From the NCBI GenBank assembly GCA_949752745.1, contig OX457027.1, positions 15,243,916-15,307,915 on the forward strand: a stretch of DNA of 64,000 nucleotides, given 5' to 3'. This document shows positions 11,143 through 19,506 of this stretch, in pieces. The position numbers were made by a program, and so were the translations under genes. How positions within the stretch are numbered: position 1 is the first letter of the stretch; each line of letters opens with the position of its first letter. Below the pieces are notes generated by a model. That model had not been told where the DNA came from. It did no database searches and saw nothing but the letters and a program-made list of their open reading frames with translations. This DNA is from Protula sp. h YS-2021 (taxonomy: Eukaryota; Annelida; Polychaeta; Sabellida; Serpulidae).

Positions 11143-12353
11143 CTGTTGCAAGAAGCAAAAAATATCAACCAATTAGAGAGGTTCCTTGGGGAGCGTTGCG
11201 TCAGTGTTTCCACATCATCACGTTTTTTAGACAACAGATGACCTCTGGAGAGATCACTCTGTAGTTTAAACACAGCGGATTGATGGATTGGTGTAAAAAG
11301 TAGCTCTGCTCTCTCAAAAGTATGCCCTTTTTGTGGAATACCCAGTGGTTTGGCCAAACAATAAGGCCTATTATATATAAAAAACTTAGCTATCGTAGAA
11401 CCTGGCTTCAAGAAAATGTTTACAATATATCGTGAACATATGTTTTTCCACATATGGTTTTAGCTCGTGCCATATGGTGACCAAGTGTTTAACACATATT
11501 GACCACATATTGTCCATGGCAGACAAAGGTACTTTAGCACAAAAACACGCAAAATTGTGACGTCATGTTTTCCTAGCACTTCATAGACACTGACCTTTAG
11601 TTTCAGAAATGATTATTATGCTGCCTATATTTAGAGAAAATATTTTTCAGTATTTTTGACGGAATGACCAAATATGGTCTTTGACAGAACGTTGAATAGA
11701 CTTTACACAAGCGACGTTGTTTAGAAGTTGTTTCTTCGACGTCCAATGAACGTCTTTTGACTGTATAGATGTTTTATAGATGTCAGTTATTCGACGCCCA
11801 GTTAACATCGTGGACACAAACAAACAACCACATTATGTTACCGCCCATCGGAAATGGAAGTCATGACAGATCGATTAATGTACGTAGTTTTTGTACTTAC
11901 TGTACGTTATTTTTGTACTTACTATACGTAGTTTTTGTACTTAGTGTCAGTACATAGTTTCAGTGCTTACTGTACGTAGTTTTTGTACTTACTGTACGTG
12001 GATTTTGTATTTTGTGCCAGTACATAGTTCTCGTACTTACTCTACGTAGTTTTTGTACTTATGTACTGCTTGCCGTACTTGCTGCATGCAGTTGTATTTA
12101 CGTACTGCTTGGCGTACTTACTGCATTTAATTGTTGTACTCACGTACTGCTTGTCGTACTTGCTGTGCGCAGTTGTTTTACTTACGTACTGCTAGACGTA
12201 CTTACTGTACGTAGTTGTTGTACTTGGGTACTGCTTGCCGTACTTGTTATTTGTAGCTGTTGTACTTACGTACTGTTTGCCGTAGTTGCTGTACGTGGTG
12301 ATTGTGGTTACGTACTGCTTGCCGTAGTTACTACAGTTAGTTGTTGTACTTAC
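11143..12353 (-). other. Intron 4 of the membrane-protein gene
   Basis: Contains the donor-derived 42-bp minisatellite near its 5' end (12050-12354) and a related 22-bp array (11880-12045). The rest (11240-11870) is AT-rich with no gene seen. Confidence 0.55.
11880..12045. repeat. 22-bp minisatellite (GTACTTACTGTACGTAGTTT)
   Basis: Seven or so imperfect units, each with ACTTACTGTACG. The unit looks like a shortened relative of the adjoining 42-bp array, lacking the TGCTTGCCGTACTTGC block. Confidence 0.8.
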
Positions 12354-12375
12354 GTACTGCTTGCCGTACTTGCTC
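12046..12375 (-). repeat. 42-bp minisatellite grown from exon 4 edge and its 5' splice site
   Basis: Eight units of about 42 bp. The last (12334-12375) is the genuine exon 4 end (AGCAAGTACGGCAAGCAGTAC) plus donor GTAAGTAC on the minus strand. Units downstream in the intron repeat the same exon edge and donor. Units 3, 4 and 6 (counting from 12046) keep GTGAGT or GTAAGT after TAC; units 1 and 5 have lost the GT. 42 is 14 codons and the exon 4 frame stays open through the array to an in-frame TAG at 12194-12192. Confidence 0.85.
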
Positions 12376-12485
12376 TTGCGACACTGTCGATTGATGAAGA
12401 AGCCGATGAAGAAGAAAACAACTCCTGAGGTCAGTGCGGCGAGAAGAATTCCAACCCAGTGGGACTCTGCTTTTGTCGCTCGTCC
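12354..12485 (-). CDS. Membrane-protein gene, exon 4 (transmembrane segment)
   Basis: Acceptor TTATTACCAG|GGACGA and donor TAC|GTAAGT bound a 132-nt exon of 44 codons, phase 0 at both ends. It encodes a 22-residue hydrophobic helix (WVGILLAALTSGVVFFFIGF) followed by a basic stop-transfer stretch NRQCRKSKYGKQY, the arrangement of a type I single-pass protein. A longer form ending at the repeated donor at 12269 would be 216 nt, still phase 0, and would add 28 tail residues with further YGKQY motifs. Confidence 0.72.
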
Positions 12486-12489
12486 CTGG

Positions 12490-12599
12490 TAATAATGGCA
12501 ATAATAACAATAATAATAGTGATAATAATAACAATAATAATAATAGTGATAATAGTGTTAATAATAATAGCAACAATAATAATAGTGATAATAATAATA
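12490..12599. repeat. AAT/ATAATAG microsatellite
   Basis: Irregular (AAT)n with interspersed AGTGAT, directly upstream of the exon 4 acceptor on the minus strand and flanking the pogo-like element. Confidence 0.9.
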
Positions 12600-13474
12600 C
12601 AGTGGAACCTCGGCATCGGACCACCTCCCTCTTGGGACCACCTCTGAATTAGGGCACATTTTTTCGGTCCCGAATGCGCCCCATAGACTTTAATAGTTAA
12701 GAAAACTCCCAATTGGGACCATCTTGGATCGGACCACTCCGGGCCGCTTTTTCCGGTCCCGAGCCCTCATAATGCCTGAGATCGGACCACTGTCAGTCAG
12801 TGGGGAATCCACCGTATTTTTTGCGGCACATTACATACAACACTGAGCATGTTGCCGTCTTAGATATTGTTGCTAGGGATTATGGTAGCAAGTGTGTAAC
12901 CAGACAGGGGCTTAGTTTTGTTATCTATACGTTTGTATCTTGTGTAAACAATAGCGACTGACAATTTAAGCACATAAAAGTAATTTAAATAAGAAAAAAA
13001 GCTAAAACTTTCTCAAAATGGAAAGCAGAGAAAAGGTTAATAAAAAAGACATTGGTCTCAAAGATAAAATTGAGATAATTAATGACAGAAAATCGATTTG
13101 TCAAAGAAAATGAGCTGAAAAGTATGGAATTAGTAAATAACAAGCCCAAAGACTATTGAAGCGGAAACTGAGTATGCCAGTGTGTAAAGTTAGATAAAGC
13201 GGTTTGGAAATGGTTCAAAATGTGTCGAAACAGTAACATTTTTATTTCTGGACCTATGGTCAAAAATAGCGCTTAAATGTGCTAGTGAACTGTCCATTAA
13301 AGCCTTCAAAGCTTCAAACGGTTGGCTTCTTTGTGTTTGGACATCAAACTTGGATCTGCGGTCAACCCGCAAAATTTTACCCAAGTAGGACCAGGTTTCC
13401 CAAATGGGACCACCTCTGAAATAGGGCACATTTTATCCGGTCCCAAGGGTGGTCCGATTTCAGAGGTTCCACTG
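12600..13474 (+). mobile_element. Deleted pogo/Tigger-like DNA transposon
   Basis: Ends CAGTGGAACCTC / GAGGTTCCACTG, flanked by TA on both sides (12598-12599 and 13475-13476), as for Tc1/mariner-pogo elements. The subterminal motif GGGACCACCTCTGAA is present inverted near both ends. Between them are remnants of a transposase. From ATG 13018 it reads a psq-type helix-turn-helix (LKDKIEIIND, then EKYGIS after a TGA). At 13190-13370 there is a CENP-B-type domain (VWKWF, SGPMV, FKASNGWL). The DDE catalytic part is missing. Confidence 0.85.
13018..13400 (+). pseudogene. pogo-like transposase fragment (HTH and CENP-B domains)
   Basis: Broken by in-frame stops and frameshifts, and deleted for the catalytic domain. 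Recognised from the ordered HTH and CENP-B-like motifs described for the parent element. Confidence 0.7.
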
Positions 13475-13476
13475 TA

Positions 13477-15113
13477 ATTATAATAGCAATAGCAAAAGTA
13501 AGAGTAATGGCAACACTCTTTCTTACGAGCTGTGAGAAGATTTGACTTTGAAGTTAACCATAAACTCTGGGTTTGCGTAACTGCACCCAAAGACGCTTTT
13601 TTAACGAAATCTTCACTAGCATTAAAACATCCCAGCTTGAAACACCACATCATTGTATGAGCCCATCCAATGGCTGGGCTAAATCAATACAGAAGCTATC
13701 GAAACAGCACATAAAGTTTCTCCCCATGAAACACGATTATACTGCTGATGTAATTTAATCCAACGGATGTATTGGGATGGTGTAATGGGACGGGCCGTTA
13801 TATTTCTTGTCGTTGTGAGCTCTTGGTGACTAAGTGCGTATTTTTTTTGCTGGGTTTTAGCTGCTGAATTTTAAAGTACATATCAGAACAACTGTACATT
13901 TTGCTTGTCAGGATACAGGAGGCAAATTTAAATATTTTTCGAGTACGGTATAGAGACTCGACAAAAATTCCTTACTGACTCCAGCTCCGTGTCCTTTTGC
14001 AAGGCAGCTGGTAAAGTCAAGTTGGATTGCGCATATTTTTTGTTCTTTTTCGTTTTGGTATTTTTGCGCTTTTGGCAGATTTGATCAAAACACCGCCGAC
14101 TGTTCCCCCCACTCCCTCGCTTAGGGGATTTTCACAGTTTTTCTGTGCTGGGAACGACATTGACCATTCTTGATACCTAAACACGGTGAATTTCTCATCT
14201 GCAATAATATATAATATATAACTTTTCTTTTCAACGAAATAAACATTTTACATCCTCCATTTTAGGAAAAACGCGGAAAATTCGACAATTTTAACCACTC
14301 CCTTTTTTGTTTTGGTTTTAAGCTGTCTGTAGATTTGGCCCATATTCTCAATAAGATGTGCTGTTGTTATGGATTGGGTATTCCTATTCAACTGTCTGTA
14401 TATTTGGTCCATATTCTTGATGATATGTGTTGTTTCTATGGATGGGGTATTCCTATGCATCTGTCTGTAGATTTGGCACACACTGATTCTATAGGTGCTG
14501 TTCTTACGGCTCACAGCTATAGCATGGGCCCATCCTACGGCTGGGCTAAATCTATGCAACACGATTTGCATAGCAAATCGTATTGGAATAGCCCATCTCT
14601 ATATTCATTGTAAAGTTTGTCCTATTGGGTTTCACCAGTATGCCGGATGGTCTATTACAATACGGTTCAGCGTGAGAAATAAGTTTCGAAGTATTAAAAT
14701 GTGTTTTGGTGTGTTTGACTTTTTAACGGTATAATTTCGTTGAATTTTTAAAGATAAAATGTTATGTGAGTAGTGTGTTCTACTGTTGAACACACTACTT
14801 ATGTACAGCGTTGGTATAACCAACGCTTATACAACAAATTGCCAGAGAATTTACCATTTTCGTGACAACCTTGTATATTGTTCCGATTTTAAGGAGGGAA
14901 GAAAAGATGTGCTGTTTCAATGACCAAATATGTGCTAAAGCTACAGCTGCGCAGAACAAGGAATATGGGTTAAATCAATACCTCGCTGTTATTGGATGGG
15001 CCCATCCTACAGATGGGCTGTTTCAATACAACATGCACTCGGCCACAGATCACGTAATTATCTGTAATTATTCCTACTGTACTTTTTTTCTTTAAAATGA
15101 AAAGACAACTCAC
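13477..15113 (-). other. Intron 3 of the membrane-protein gene
   Basis: No exon seen. Three copies of a short motif around GGGCCCATCCTACGGCTGGGCTAAATC lie at about 13657, 14524 and 14997. At about 14325-14475 there is a two-copy repeat of roughly 63 bp (ATTGGGTATTCCTATTCAACTGTCTGTA). A palindrome lies at about 14775-14828 (GTTGAACACACTACT...AACGCTT). Confidence 0.5.
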
Positions 15114-15169
15114 CGATAGCGCCTCTTCATTTTCAGAATTCTCAGAAGTGTCTTGTTCATCTGTCTCTT
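15114..15169 (-). CDS. Membrane-protein gene, exon 3 (short acidic exon)
   Basis: A 56-nt exon. The acceptor is a pyrimidine-rich stretch (TTTTTTCTCTTTCTCTTTAT) then AATGAAG|; the donor is TCG|GTGAGT. It starts in phase 1, matching exon 2, and ends in phase 0, matching exon 4. It encodes an acidic Glu/Ser-rich juxtamembrane stretch (ETDEQDTSENSENEEALS). The exact acceptor AG is the weakest junction in the model. Confidence 0.55.
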
Positions 15170-15261
15170 CTTCATTGTTTATAAAGAGAAAGAGAAAAAA
15201 TATTGAGGATTTGTAATATTTCATTTAATTTTATGCCAATCACCGCAAAACGTAATCTGAA

Positions 15262-15445
15262 AGAGTATCATAGACACTGTAGCGTATGTTATCACTTGAG
15301 TAGCATAGACAATGTAGCGTATGTTATCACTAGAAAAGCATAGACAGTGTAGCGTATGTTATCACTAGAGAAGCATAGACAGTGTAGCGTATGTTATCAC
15401 TAGAGTAGCATAGACAGTGTAGCGTATGTTATCACTACACTATAC
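15262..15445. repeat. 36-bp minisatellite
   Basis: Five units of AGCATAGACAGTGTAGCGTA + TGTTATCACTAGAG, ending in a partial unit. Confidence 0.9.
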
Positions 15446-15559
15446 ATAACTGTCCCTAGAAAATGAAGCAGTTCACAAGAAAATTAACAAGTAAATAAAA
15501 TAAAGCAGAACAAAAATACAGCACCGGTATCAAGCGTACAGGGGAATTCTGGGATAGGT

Positions 15560-15820
15560 CCGGCCTACAAATGGGACCACCTCTCAAATAGGATCACACC
15601 CACAAATAGGACCACTCAGAAATGGGACCACCACAAAAAGAGGACCACCTCACAAATGGGCCCACCTAATAAATAAGACCATCTCACAAATTGGATCACC
15701 CTTGCAAATAGGATCATCTCATAAATGGGAGCACCTCATAAACAAGAGCACCTCACAAATGAGACCACTTCACAAACAGGATTACGCCCACAAAGAGGAC
15801 CACCTCACAAATAGGATGGG
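15560..15820. repeat. About 20-bp degenerate array resembling the pogo-like TIR
   Basis: Some 12 imperfect units on the theme AAATGGGACCACCTCACAAAT. The motif GGGACCACCTCTCAAATAGG differs little from the subterminal GGGACCACCTCTGAAATAGG of the pogo-like element at 13408. A G-rich stretch (15820-15885) follows. Confidence 0.75.
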
Positions 15821-15955
15821 GCGCGGGGGCGTGGGGTGTGAGGGTTGGGGCGTGGAGTGTGGGGCGTGAGGGGGCGGGGGAAACGTGGAGGCTGATAGCA
15901 GTCACTTGAGCGTTCTAGCGGCAGCTGCACCGATAGATACATAATTTAGTGAAAA

Positions 15956-16056
<101 letters not shown>

Positions 16057-16084
16057 ATTTAGCATTCTTTGTTTGCCAACTGAA

Positions 16085-16173
16085 ATCTACATGGCGTCCG
16101 CGGTTGCTTTAATAATTGTATTTTTTTTTCAAACTTGGCACTTCTCGTTTACGGGTCGTTTTAAAAAGCAAGG
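16085..16173 (+). repeat. R1 repeat copy 3, left half (split by the Polinton)
   Basis: TCAAACTTGGCACTTCTCGT followed by GGGTCGTTTTAAAAA matches the R1 3' blocks. The expected continuation (TGGTAACCAGGTTG) is found on the other side of the Polinton at 33742, directly after the duplicated GCAAGG. Confidence 0.75.
16168..16173. repeat. Target-site duplication GCAAGG, left
   Basis: Identical to 33736-33741 across the Polinton. Confidence 0.95.
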
Positions 16174-16206
16174 AGTAGGTATTAAACAAGAGTTCTACTG
16201 CACTTT

Positions 16207-16462
16207 GTGACGTCATACTGTCTGGACCGGAAGTGACGTCATACTGTCTGGACCGGAAGTGCTGTCTGGACCACTTGATGACGTCATACTGTCTGGAAGT
16301 GACGTCATACTGTCTGGAAGTGACGTCATACTGTCTGGAAGTGACGTCATACTGTCTGGACCGGAAGTGTTGTCTGGACCGGAAGTGACGTCACGATAAG
16401 CGTAAGGATAGGCGCGGCCATCCATGACGTCATGATGACGTCATGATGACGTCATACTGTCT
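16207..16462. promoter_or_regulatory. Left-end array of TGACGTCA (CRE-like) and ACCGGAAGT (ETS-like) sites
   Basis: Ten TGACGTCA palindromes and four ACCGGAAGT motifs in about 250 bp, embedded in TACTGTCTGGA repeats. These are the textbook consensus cores of CREB/ATF and ETS/GABP sites. Mirrored at the right end. Binding is an inference. Confidence 0.6.
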
Positions 16463-16559
16463 GGAGCGAAAGTTGCTTGATAGTTTTGGCCGAGTCAATC
16501 ATCATGAAGCCAATGAACTCCACCTGTCAATCAGTGTAACCATGGCAACAGACCCTAAA

Positions 16560-16735
16560 AAGCCCCCTAGGTGGCAGTCGGGACTTCACCCCCCCCCTCC
16601 TAGGCGGCAGTCGGGACTGACCCCCCCTAGGATATACTATGTACCGACCCCCCCCCCCCCCCCCTTCTAGGTGGCAGCCGGGACTGACCCCCCCCCCCCA
16701 GGCGGCAGTCGGGACTGACCCCCCCCCCCCCCAGG
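16560..16735. repeat. Poly-C interrupted satellite (GGCGGCAGTCGGGACTGA)
   Basis: Four units of GGCGGCAGTCGGGACTGA separated by C-runs of 6 to 14 and by CCTAGGATATACTATGTACC. The counterpart is at 33160-33365. C-run lengths may be unreliable. Confidence 0.85.
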
Positions 16736-16794
16736 AGAGGAAAAATTGTGTTGAATCAGCATGATGAAATCGTCGATTCAGCATGATAAAATAG

Positions 16795-16802
16795 TATATA
16801 AG
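16795..16802 (+). promoter_or_regulatory. TATA box of the left TIR gene
   Basis: TATATAAG, 38 bp upstream of the ATG at 16840. The same box is at 33090-33097 on the minus strand in the other TIR. Confidence 0.6.
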
Positions 16803-16839
16803 TGTAGTGACTCGAGGCTTACACATCGTCAGACACATC

Positions 16840-17115
16840 ATGGATAACACACCAGCTATCATCATTGATGACTTAACAGCGTTTCAAGCGAATGAATCTG
16901 TTTGCATCTGGGTAAATATGCGTGATGAAGCTGAAGCAGCTGATATTACATATGCTTTGGAGGAGGTGCTACAATTTCCAACTCAGATCACTGCAGTGAA
17001 GCCTGACGTAGTAATTACATTTATGTGGAACAACCGCATAGTAACACTGACTCAACGATACTGCAAGTGTCAAGTGTGGTTGGAATATGAGGGACAACCC
17101 CATAACTGCTGCTGA
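16840..17115 (+). CDS. TIR-borne small protein, left copy (91 aa)
   Basis: Starts MDNTPAI at the ATG shared with the right-TIR gene (MDNTSAT) and ends in a half zinc-binding motif CKCQVWLEYEGQPHNC that is also in the right copy (CYKCCVRLEYEGQSHNC). Between them is an unrelated 60-residue insert. The Cys-rich C-terminal two thirds of the right copy are missing here: the sequence jumps from CATAACTGC straight to the shared region after the stop. So this is either a shortened paralogue or a decayed one. Function unknown; the promoter in the TIR suggests early or strong expression, which is inference. Confidence 0.55.
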   Translation: MDNTPAIIIDDLTAFQANESVCIWVNMRDEAEAADITYALEEVLQFPTQITAVKPDVVITFMWNNRIVTLTQRYCKCQVWLEYEGQPHNCC

Positions 17116-17551
17116 TATATACTAAAATCTTTCAGGCCCTTTTAAGGGCCATCCTATATTATGAAATGAAGCAAAAAACATGTCTGTCTGTGTGTGTGTG
17201 TGTGTGAGAGAGAATACATTTTATCACATTTCAGGTCTAGTTGGCGGATCAATACCATTTGGCAGACCATTTGACTTCACCGCTAGATGTCTCTGCTTTA
17301 CAGCTGTACAACTTCACAACTGTAAGTGAGACATTCATATACATAAGTAAAATTCTGCTGAGTCAGCAATTTTAACATTTTTGAGCAAGTTTGAAAAGTT
17401 ACACACCATATTTTGATTACATGGAAGTAGCATAAAAGCATGAGTGAAACATGTCAACTAGTCAACTAGTGATACATTCTGCTGAGTCAACAATTTTGGA
17501 CGAGTATTGAATAAGTTTGAACAAGTTACACACCATATACCATCAAAGTTT
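17116..17551. other. Inner TIR block, non-coding
   Basis: Contains a palindrome CAGGCCCTTTTAAGGGCC, a TG/GA tract and the repeated CTAGTCAACTAGTGATACA. Conserved inverted at 32305-32725. No gene. Confidence 0.6.
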
Positions 17552-17560
17552 TATAAAAGG
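17552..17560 (+). promoter_or_regulatory. TATA box (TATAAAAGG)
   Basis: Conserved in the right TIR as the PolB promoter (32294-32302, minus strand). It lies 58 bp before the ATG at 17619 and only 25 bp before the ATG at 17586, which favours the later start. Confidence 0.6.
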
Positions 17561-17618
17561 AAGAGTGACGAGAAAATACTTCACAATGTCGGCATTACTT
17601 CTTGACAGATGTATGACT

Positions 17619-18020
17619 ATGGATGACGTCTTCAAAGTGAACTATATTGACTATGTGTTTTCAAAGCTTCCTGCTTTTGAATCGGATTGGATGCTGCAAG
17701 TGAAGAATTTGCATCTGCATTGGGAAGCTGTGGGAAAGGCTATTTCAAGAGATCGTTTCATCCGCTCGTTTCTACATGAATGTGAAGAACTGCATTTACT
17801 ATCAACTTACAACATTGATTTAGCATTTATCAACGCGAATACAATTTGGGCAACTGACCTCATATTAGTTGTAGCTACTAGAATTATTCTACATTATGAT
17901 GATGATGTTCCAAATAATGTATCAGACCTTGTTCGGTTCAACCATGGACGAGTTGAAGTGAATTCAAAAGTTTGTAAGTTCTTTGAAAAGAAAGCTGACT
18001 CAGCAGATAGTTGGGTATAA
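17619..18020 (+). CDS. Polinton small helical protein A (133 aa), unknown function
   Basis: I do not recognise the family. Predicted mostly helical and without transmembrane segments. The start MDDVFKVNYID aligns with the start of the gene at 19507 (MDACFKNAYID), and the pair share a Leu-His-x-x-Trp motif, FLxEC and a following Asp-rich/hydrophobic stretch, so they look like paralogues. A more upstream in-frame ATG (17586) would leave almost no leader after the TATA box. Its stop codon lies inside the TATA box of the next gene. Confidence 0.6.
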   Translation: MDDVFKVNYIDYVFSKLPAFESDWMLQVKNLHLHWEAVGKAISRDRFIRSFLHECEELHLLSTYNIDLAFINANTIWATDLILVVATRIILHYDDDVPNNVSDLVRFNHGRVEVNSKVCKFFEKKADSADSWV

Positions 18021-18024
18021 AAGG
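18016..18024 (+). promoter_or_regulatory. TATA box overlapping upstream stop codon
   Basis: TATAAAAGG at 18016-18024; the TAA at 18018-18020 ends the preceding gene. The ATG of the next gene is at 18101. Confidence 0.55.
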
Positions 18025-18100
18025 GAGTGAACTCAGCAGAGTGGAGTCATTTCTCAGCAGACAGTTCGAGGGAGTGGATCATCAATACATTGTGGCAGTC

Positions 18101-18723
18101 ATGGAGAACAAGACAAGCAACGCAGCAGCGCAGCGCAGCAGCAGCAGCTTTAAAATTAGTGCTAATTTAACCATTACTGTGGAGCATGGAGAATATGGGC
18201 CATTTCTACGCATCACACGTGGAGAGAGATGGTGTGCTTATTCACCATCTTTGTGGAAGATTGTGTGCCAGAGCTTGAAAAATTTACGCGACATTGGCTT
18301 CAAACTATACTTAACGCAAACGAAGTGGCTTGAAGTCATTTCATACTTGGATATGCGCTATGTGAGTTTTGTGCGCACGTCACGGTTTGAAGGGAAAGAA
18401 TACACACATCACATCAACATGAATGATGGTGAATGGGAGACACTGCTTCAGGAGATGGACAACATCAACTCAGCCCTATCGCCATGTGAGGAATGTCATG
18501 TCATAACTCCTATCAAGCTGCAAAAGATGGTCGGATGAAGGTGTCAAAGCTATCCAAGAAAAGGCTGGCTGAAGTTCAGTTGGAGAACATGAACGTACAA
18601 AATCAACTTGGACTTACCTGCGACTATTGTGGTGCTTGTGGATATGTGGAGGATTATCATTGCCACTGTCACAAGTATAATTGCAAGATGTGTGAACCAA
18701 ACAACTTCTGCGGCAAGTGTTGA
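18101..18723 (+). pseudogene. PC4-like/Cys-rich protein, first tandem copy, frameshifted
   Basis: Close paralogue of the gene at 18865. The N-terminal part has a Ser/Ala-rich insert (AAAQRSSSSF) and two PC4-like half-repeats. Near 18525 the sequence reads AAAAGATGG where the second copy reads AAAAGGATGG, a one-base deletion. The first frame therefore ends at 18538, while the Cys-rich C-terminal part continues in another frame to a TGA at 18721-18723. Part of a tandem duplication of roughly 770 bp that includes the promoter. Confidence 0.8.
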
Positions 18724-18831
18724 GTACTTAAAGTCTGTGAAGCAAAGTAGAAGTCAGAACTTGCTCGATTTCACGATGGATGAGTTGACGTGAATTCAAA
18801 ACTTTGCAAAATGTTTGGATATATAGTTGGA

Positions 18832-18840
18832 CATAAAAGG
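18832..18840 (+). promoter_or_regulatory. TATA-like box (CATAAAAGG)
   Basis: Duplicate of the promoter at 18016, 25 bp before the ATG at 18865. Confidence 0.45.
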
Positions 18841-18864
18841 TAGTGAAGTTATCATTGTGTAACC

Positions 18865-19488
18865 ATGGAGAAGAAGACAAGCAGCTTTAAAATTAGTGAA
18901 AACGTAACCATTACTGTGCAGCATGGAACATTTGGACAATTTCTACGAATCAAACGTGGAGGGCATTGGGTTGCTTTATCACCATGTTCGTGGAAGTGTA
19001 TATGTGAGAAATTTAGAAATTTATACACCATTGGCTTCAAAGTATACTTAACACAAACGAAGTGGCTGGAAGTCATTCCAATCTTGGGTAAGCGCTATAT
19101 AACTTTTGCACATACAACACTACTTCACGGGCAAGGATATACGAAGTACATCAACATGGATGATGGTGAATGGGAGACATTGCTTCAGGAGATGGATAAC
19201 ATTAACTCAGTCTTGTTACCATGTACGGAATGTCATGCCATAACTCCTATCAAGCTGCAAAAGGATGGTCGGATGAAGGTGTCAAAGCTATCCAAGAAAA
19301 GACTGGCTGAAGTTCAGTTGGAGAATATGAACGTACAAAATCAACTTGGACTTACCTGCGAGTATTGTGGTGCTTGTGGATATGTGGAAGATTATCATTG
19401 CCACTGCCACAAGTATAATTGCAAGTTGTGTGAACCAAACAACTTCTGCGGCAAGTGTGGAGTACTTAAAGTCAGTGAAGCAAAGTAA
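18865..19488 (+). CDS. PC4-like protein with C-terminal Cys-rich Zn-binding tail (207 aa)
   Basis: Residues 7-50 (VTITVQ..FLRIKRGGHWVALSPCSW) and about 55-115 (FKVYLTQTKWLEV...YINMDDGEWETLLQEM) each look like the beta-strand plus W-containing helix of the PC4/p15 coactivator fold, an ssDNA-binding module. Residues about 157-197 have many Cys/His (CEYCGACG, HCHCHKYNC, NNFCGKCG) and are likely to bind zinc. A basic stretch (KVSKLSKKRL) links them. The PC4 assignment rests on pattern resemblance and on the clearer relative at 28149-28502. Probable role: binding single-stranded viral DNA or transcription control (inference). Confidence 0.6.
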   Translation: MEKKTSSFKISENVTITVQHGTFGQFLRIKRGGHWVALSPCSWKCICEKFRNLYTIGFKVYLTQTKWLEVIPILGKRYITFAHTTLLHGQGYTKYINMDDGEWETLLQEMDNINSVLLPCTECHAITPIKLQKDGRMKVSKLSKKRLAEVQLENMNVQNQLGLTCEYCGACGYVEDYHCHCHKYNCKLCEPNNFCGKCGVLKVSEAK

Positions 19489-19506
19489 AAGTGACACTGA
19501 AACAAG

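Larger units (their letters stand above)
16174..17566 (+). repeat. Polinton left terminal inverted repeat
   Basis: Complementary to 32290-33735 in blocks. The outer block (16174-16858) includes the CRE/ETS-like array, a poly-C satellite and a TATA box. A diverged gene-bearing middle follows. The inner block (17113-17483) includes a TG run and CTAGTTGACTAG-type repeats; a second TATA box block lies at 17551-17566. The TIR thus supplies each arm with the same two inward promoters. Confidence 0.9.

Noticed and set aside
10789..11172. Exon 5 as part of an alpha-2-macroglobulin/complement-like protein
   Set aside because: Only a vague beta-strand resemblance; phase and position fit the tail of the membrane-protein gene better.
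12431..12712. Poly-Ile/poly-Asn ORFs around 12.5 kb
   Set aside because: Translation of an AAT microsatellite; the real exon 4 is in another frame.
16213..16425. Outward ORFs in both TIRs (also 33505-33696) with repeated Ser-Gly-Pro-Asp-Ser
   Set aside because: They follow the TGACGTCATACTGTCTGGA repeat and change length with repeat number; no promoter faces that way.
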